Below are positions 58,601 through 64,000 of a stretch of 64,000 bases of DNA, in pieces; the stretch's first letter is position 1, and every line of letters begins with the position of its first letter. This stretch comes from Takakia lepidozioides. Taxonomy: Eukaryota > Streptophyta > Takakiopsida > Takakiales > Takakiaceae. The position numbers and the translations under genes are program-made. The DNA lies in NCBI GenBank assembly GCA_030704615.1, contig CM060732.1, positions 64,707,053-64,771,052 of the forward strand, written 5' to 3'. Under the pieces are notes generated by a model. It was not told where the DNA came from. It was given only the letters and a program-made list of their open reading frames with translations, and ran no database searches.

Positions 58601-61600
58601 GTAAGTGTTGCACAAAGGAAGAGTACCTAATGTAGATTCTTTGGAGAGGGAGGAGAGAAAAGGGTGACCAAATGAGATATCTGACAGAATGTACTCATAG
58701 GACAATTTGCCGTAGCCTTATGGCCATAGACCTGCGCCCAGTTTGGGCCGAACAGATATCCAACAGAGAGAGAACGAGAGAAAGGGTGTGGAGAACCTCG
58801 GAAAATGCTTGTTACAGATGTACCAAAGTAAACAAATCGGCGTCTTAAATTCCAGAGATATCTCCGTGGAACTCCTATGGGCTGCAAACTGCTTGCATGG
58901 TCTGCAAAAACCTGCCATCACACCATCTCCAGTGTATCAATTCTGCTAGCCACAAAAGGTGCAGCCCCATCAAGTAGTGCAATCCTCCATAAGGGTATTA
59001 GGTAGTTATTAACTTACTTAGCCATGGCACTTTCAGTAGGAATTTCTAATATCTTAAAATACTTTGTCTATCAGGGTCACTGTACAAGGAGCCACCGTTG
59101 CTGATTCAGTGACTTCATATTTTTGCTATGTTGTCACCACTCCTCACGTAAAGACCCAGCATTTGCATACAAATAACCGACCCACTCCTGCAGCTTATGT
59201 CAACCATTATCTCAGGGAATGAGCTTTATATTTTAAGGAGGACATTGATTTATGCATAATTGATTGGTAAAACAAATAATCGGTATAAGTGTCATACCTC
59301 ATTGACTTGAAAATAAGTGCCATTTAGAGGGAACTTTCCCTGCATAGCTGTTCTGCATGGCACCTAATTTCATCAAGGTTTCCCAATTCAGTGACTATTC
59401 TGTATTAGGTGTCCAAAACACCACAGCTGTAGCAAGCATGGTACACCTTATCAACCCATCACTCAAGTCAAAAAACTGCCCGAAAGAAGTCATCTAACAA
59501 ACCTCTTTGGCAGCAGATCCATGGTAGGCGGGTTTTACCCCCCTTCCAAGATGTGCATGGGACAGGATTCAGCAATCATTGCTACAACATGGTTTAGTCA
59601 ATTGCTTATTTCTGACCAGCTTTGTATGGGAAGTACATGATACTTGAGTTCAGGCTTTTTTCAGCACTACATCATATTTTCCAGTTTGAATTTAATGTCT
59701 AGATGCTCACCAAGAGTGTGCCCTTAACAGTTTCTGCATCCCCGTCAGGACCAGACAATGCAAAAGGATTGTCTATGTCACAGTCGTTCAAATCTGGTGT
59801 AGACTCTGGTACCTCGCCTACAGACCCCCAGTTCCCAATACCTCAAAAACAACATATGACAAATTCTGCATGCACATAATTGTCTTAGATCTTTATACAA
59901 ACATAGGCAGAGTAGCAAGATATGTTCAATCTGTGCAGGCTCCATTGCACATCCAGTTGTTAAAGAAGCATCCATTTTTCACTGGTTCTACGAAGTTCAC
60001 TAACCGCCTCTTTAAACTGAGCAGTTGAGTGGGGCTAAACACAATCAATGCCTGTTTCTCGCATTGCAAGCAAACCAATTAATCTGCCTTCTTGCAACAG
60101 ATGTATACAAGAATCAGGACAAGTACCAGGGCTCCAAATTGCGAGCAGATAGCAACAAGGGTCGTCAGCTTCTCTTGCATCCATCTGCATCTACAAACAT
60201 CAGCACCTTTTATTCCTTTCCACAAACAGCAATTAAGTAGCCTGCAGGTCTCTTTCCTCTCAGATTCTGGAGAAAATATGCAAGGTGTTTTTTGTAAGAA
60301 TCTCTGTTTTCCAGGTCTGCTGGACATGCAGTTCCATCAGCTGCTGTCTACTAAGCTTGTAATTTATAGTGTTAACCGCTTCTTGACAATTGTCAGGTGT
60401 TCCTTTTCCCTCAGTTCTCCCATGTAACTCTTCTCACAGCTAGTTTGGGGTGGAGATTTTGGTTAAGCCTAGACTGTGGCACATGCATCTTATCTGTATC
60501 CGTGGAAGGAGCAGCTCAGGAAACCCTGGTTTCGAGGCTAACTGCCAAGGCCAAGGGATTTTTTCCCAGCGACTATTCAGGAATCTGTGTAGAACTTACT
60601 CTTAATTTGATGTGTACCAGCGGGTATAATAGAAATGCCATGAATACAATCGTAATTTGGCTACCTGCACCCTGTGCCTTGGATTTCCTGCCGGGCTTGT
60701 AGCTTGGCAGCCCACCAAAAGGGAGCACTACTGGAGTCTCCCAGTTTCAATTGTATTGGATACTATAGTGCCCCATAGGTGCTATATGTACTCTGTGGGG
60801 TGGTCCATATAGGGTCATAAGCGCCTATGGACAAGATGAAGAACAGAAAGGATGTAATGAACTTCATAATGTCCATGGGAAGCTCCAAGGGCTGATGGTG
60901 CTCTCACTTCCACTGGAAGCCGAAGAAGTGAGAAATGTTACCTCATTAAGAAGTGGATGACCGTCAGGGAGTTCATATCTGCAAGCATGACAAACATGTC
61001 AAAAATTTCTCCTCATTCAATAATAGTAGTCAAGTGAAGGGCGTTATGAGAACCTGCTAATGAGACTTGTTTCACTCTAAAAATAGAAAGATCATAACAG
61101 AAGATAGAAGAAGAATGTTATGAGCTTTCTTCTTTCCTGTGAATTTTATGATCTTTGTTCTTCTTCATTCAATAGAAAGATATAACATTCACAGGAAACC
61201 CAAGCATGATAACGGGGCAAGGACTCATAGCAAAGAAGGAAATGAGAAAGAGAGCTCTTTGAGGGTTAAGAGTCTTCTAACACATAATGAACTGTTTGGA
61301 GGCGGCCAATGTTCTTCAACTTGGGCACAGGCTTGAAAGCAGCTTCAGGGGGCAGCAAAACAAGCGCCTGTGATGGAATATCAACTATCAAGGCTCCTGA
61401 TGGCTGAGAAATATCTGCACAATCCAATGCGTCTTCAATGTCCCCCAGTGAATCCATTGCATCAACTCCATCATTTGGAGGTTGGTCATTGCTGGGAGCA
61501 TTTGACGGCATACAGTGAACCCCAACAGTTTCCAGGACCCTCAGTTCTGATTCAAACACAACATTTGCAGGGTTGGGTGGACAGCTGTTCGAGATGCCAA

Positions 61601-64000
61601 ACTCCATGTTATGTCGGTTATGTGTTCCCTGTTTGCTTATACTGAGCATCGGGTCGTCCTTTATCTCTGCAGCAGTGGGCTTGTCCACCATGCCAATGTC
61701 TGACTCGGTATCCGATTCGTCGGACGTGCTGGGCTCTTCAATTATGGGTAGACAATACCTGGGGGACACTGCCGCAGTAGTCTTTACACTTCCGAAGAAG
61801 ACATCCTGTCCTGCTTCTGGACCCACTGAGTGTCCTGGATGAGCTGCTGATGGTAATGCCAGTATTGGACCAGCTGCTTTGTCTGGTGCCGTTAACAAAG
61901 GCTTGGCACTGTGGCATGCTCCATCACCCCATCTCACATTACAACATGCAGGGCCGTTATTTATATTTCTGTTCTTCCTACTCCGCAAGGTTAGAATCTT
62001 ACAGCCCAATTACTTCTTTGCACATCCTCTCCGTCTACAAGAAGCACTCTGCTGTCTCAATGACTCTTTCTTTCCATGGCGGTTCATACTAGTTCTAGAG
62101 TTCCTTCTGAAATGGTTCCAACTGCTCTTTGTCCCTTGGGTCCTCTTGGCAGCATATCTGCATGAGACTTTCCGCGGACGTTATAAAGTACCATTTCATT
62201 TCATCTTAGAGAATCTTGATGAATTGTTTTTGGGCTGCTTGTTAAGGACCCCACTCTCTTCCATTTTGTCCCATAAGCTCTATGAGCTTTCCGTGGATGT
62301 TATAAAGCACCATTTCATTTCATTTCTCTTTCTTATATCCTGCTTTCTTTTGTCCCATAAGCTGTCCACAGACGTTATAAACTCTTTTTCTTAGACATAA
62401 GCTTTATGAGCTTTCCGCGGACATTATAAAGAACCATTTCATTTCATTTAGACAAGAAGTGTTGACTCTTAGACAATCCCTTGAGATGTAGTTGCTTTTG
62501 GACTATTTGTGGCCCCGCATTTCATTTCTCTTTCTTGTTTCTTGTTTCTTTCCTGCACGAGGCCTTGACCCTTAGACAATCCCTTGAGCAGTAGTTGCTT
62601 TTGGGCTGTTTTTTGGCTCTGGTTTTGTTTCCTCTCTCTTGTTTTTTTCCCATTTGTCCCATAAGCTCTATGAGCTTTCCGCGGACGTTATAAAGCACCA
62701 TTCCATTTCATTTCCCAAGCCAAAGCCAATGGGCAACAGTGTTATGAGGTTGAATAGCAACACTGACCTGGCATAAGCACTGGCATAGTGCTTGCAATCA
62801 GAGCGCATGGGACATGCATTGCAGTTGGGCCTGCTCTTTGTGCAAAAGACCTGCAGACCAGGATTGCATTGCTATTTGTTAACAACGTATTCCACTTGAC
62901 AAATGAAGTCCTGTGACTTTGTAAAGTCGTAGACCACCAACTCAACCCAAAAAAAATATTGACGAGTTGTTAAAAGGGTAATCATGAAGAGATGCTCCTA
63001 GAGGCAGAGGTGGGAAGAAGTTATCTCGTAATACAGAGGGCAAGAAAAGAAGAAGTGTTCTTCAGTTTCAATTTCCTGGTTGCGCCCTGTGCAAGCTGGG
63101 CATAGGAAATGAAATGAAATGGTGCTTTATAACGTCCACGGAAAGCTCATAGAGCTTATGGGACAAAATGGAAAGAAAAACATGAGAGAAATGAATGAAA
63201 TGGTGCTTTATAACGTCCGCGGAAAGCTCATAGAGCTTATGGGACAAAATGGAAAGAAAACATGAGAGAAAACAGGAAACCAGAGTCAGAGATAAGAACT
63301 ATTGTTCGAGTGATTGAGTGGAGGCCTCAACAAGCAGCTCAAAAAAAACCATCCATCAAGAGATTCTTTAAAACATCTTTATAGCTTTACAACGTCCAGA
63401 GGAAGAGAGATGAAAGATACTTTATAATGTCAACGGAAAGCTCAAAGAGCTTATGGGACAGTGAAAATGAAATGAAATGAAATGAAATGGTAGAGAGGGA
63501 GAGAAAGAGGACCTTTCCAAACGTGATCATCTGATAGTGAAGTTCATACCTGCAACAAAGCATCCATCACTCATTACAGTACAAGATTCAGTCTAAGCTT
63601 GAGAATGAACACTATTCTTGAGCTGGCCGACTGAACCTTCCTGCAGATAAGCCTTACAAACAAAAGCCATTATTCAGATTTTGTAAATAAAGTATCTATA
63701 CACACAGCATGCACGAGCTCAGTCATTCCTTATAATTTGCTGCAAGAAAAGAAGTGTAGGTAGCCAAGCTTACAAAATCTCCTTATCAAGGGTGCAAAGG
63801 CGGGGCCATAGATATTGTTGAATCGATGCCTGAACAGGGTACCTATTATACACCATCATGCCATGACGATGTCCAGGGTTATCCCAAACTAAAGATGCAG
63901 AGCAGATCACTAGAAATGGGAACAATGGATTCTAAGAACACCCAATCAAGTAATGCTGTAACAACCTCCTTATAGAATAATCAGGTTCAACCCTATGGGC
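55656..64000 (-). CDS. DME-like: DEMETER/ROS1-like 5-methylcytosine DNA glycosylase, C-terminal part (runs off the right edge)
   Basis: Bifunctional glycosylase/lyase family that excises 5-methylcytosine in active DNA demethylation. Exons, minus strand, in order: 63842-63774 (YPVQASIQQYLWPRL), 63549-63513 (YELHYQMITFGK), 62850-62768 ([4Fe-4S] ligand exon), 61908-61282 (linker, ending PVPKLKNIGRLQTVHYV), 60978-60942 (YELPDGHPLLNE), 60184-60127 (DDPCCYLLAIWSP), 59841-59711, 59363-59298 (VPCRTAMQGKFPLNGTYFQV), 58911-58797 (PIGVPRRYLWNLRRRFVYFG), 56467-56429 (MTTEEIQACFWRG), 55819-55656 (YICVRGFDGKTRAPKPL, TAG). All phases agree. The FeS exon reads VFCTKSRPNCNACPMRSDCK: Cys-x6-Cys-x2-Cys-x5-Cys, as in the family. 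The catalytic HhH-GPD domain lies beyond 64000. The segment that in land plants carries a Cys-rich motif is here acidic (DLNDCDIDNPFALSGPDGDA). Introns are packed with LINE tails. Confidence 0.93.
56571..58370 (-). repeat. Cluster of LINE 3' copies in a DME intron
   Basis: Within the intron between 58796 and 56468 are several fragments. 56571-56660 is a tail (gaaatgaaatgctacttta.. then tccacggaaagctcaaagagc). 56680-56895 matches the last 200 bases of the copy A coding region. 57110-57745 is a longer decayed copy. 57800-57860, 57875-57945 and 57955-58045 are further tails, and 58230-58370 a coding-end fragment. All lie in minus-strand (sense to DME) orientation. Confidence 0.75.
58650..58780 (-). 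repeat. GA-tailed LINE 3' end in the DME intron
   Basis: Contains 'gtactcataggacaatttgccgtag' and 'ggccatagacctgcgcccag', matching the family whose coding end is in the ICMT intron (39204-40088). It abuts the DME exon that ends at 58797, so only a short spacer separates its tail from the 5' splice site. Confidence 0.7.
62160..62720 (+). repeat. Cluster of inverted LINE tails in a DME intron
   Basis: Here the tails read on the plus strand: ctttccgcggacgttataaa followed by gtaccatttcatttcat, near 62167-62205, 62283-62325, 62350-62385 (degraded), 62410-62450 and 62670-62715. Parts with 'cccttagacaatcccttgag' (about 62466 and 62569) match the LINE coding end. They are antisense to DME, opposite to the clusters at 56571-58370 and 63107-63490. 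Confidence 0.75.
62768..62850 (-). other. [4Fe-4S]-cluster exon of the DME-like gene
   Basis: The four cysteine ligands occur with spacing 6-2-5, as in endonuclease III and the DME family. It is one of the most diagnostic exons and leaves no doubt about family membership. Confidence 0.9.
63000..63490 (-). repeat. LINE fragments in the DME intron upstream of the FeS exon
   Basis: 63045-63110 matches the zinc-knuckle region of copy A in 'cttcagtttcaatttcctgg'. Tails start near 63107, 63196 and 63415, each with ctttataacgtccrcggaaa and a microsatellite of gaaat/aaatg units. The last ends about 20 bases from the 63513 splice site. Confidence 0.75.

Noticed and set aside
61879-62394. 171-codon plus-strand frame
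   Set aside because: It runs antisense to a DME exon and then into LINE tails.

Overview
The window is nuclear DNA from a green-lineage eukaryote, most probably a streptophyte (charophyte) alga. The reasons are spliceosomal introns throughout, a homologue of the plant flowering-time regulator FCA, a DEMETER/ROS1-type DNA glycosylase, plant-type eIF3e, a plant-like ICMT, an MCM9-like gene and a chromodomain Ty3/gypsy element. A Chara-like genome with long, repeat-filled introns would fit, but no taxon was tested. Exon boundaries were read by hand from GT/AG sites, codon phase and family similarity.

Layout. (1) About 320-12548, plus strand: FCA-like RNA-binding gene, about 23 exons, architecture RRM-RRM-Q-rich-WW-RRM. 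(2) 13648-16383: three hAT-like non-autonomous elements, two abutting and one nested, with a tRNA-like SINE in the third. (3) 17766-21496, minus strand: eIF3e, eight exons, otherwise complete but with one in-frame TAA. (4) 22524-29229: a solo LTR scrap, a small Cys-rich ORF, and a decayed Ty3/gypsy chromovirus whose two LTRs are in opposite orientation. (5) 31139-31717: LINE zinc-binding-domain relic. (6) 32668-35328, minus: short-chain dehydrogenase/reductase, three exons. (7) 36495-41625, minus: ICMT, four exons, with a LINE fragment in its 2.4-kb second intron. (8) 42864-45388: PIF/Harbinger-like TIR element carrying a degraded receptor-like-kinase fragment, inserted in a minisatellite. (9) 46819 to about 49510 or beyond, plus: MCM9-like gene whose N-terminal and C-terminal exons join in phase with no exons for the zinc finger, OB fold or Walker motifs between them. 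(10) 51480-54496: copies of an (ATTTC)n-tailed LINE. (11) 55656 to beyond 63842, minus: DEMETER-like DNA glycosylase, C-terminal half, with introns packed with LINE tails; the catalytic HhH-GPD domain must lie past the right edge.

The host genes act in RNA processing, translation initiation, lipid or short-chain redox chemistry, prenyl-protein methylation, DNA replication/repair and active DNA demethylation. They do not form a cluster or operon; they are ordinary neighbours separated by transposable elements. The most unusual observations are the third CELF-type RRM on an FCA protein, the core-less MCM9 gene, the premature stop in eIF3e, the inverted-LTR retroelement and the TIR element with kinase cargo.
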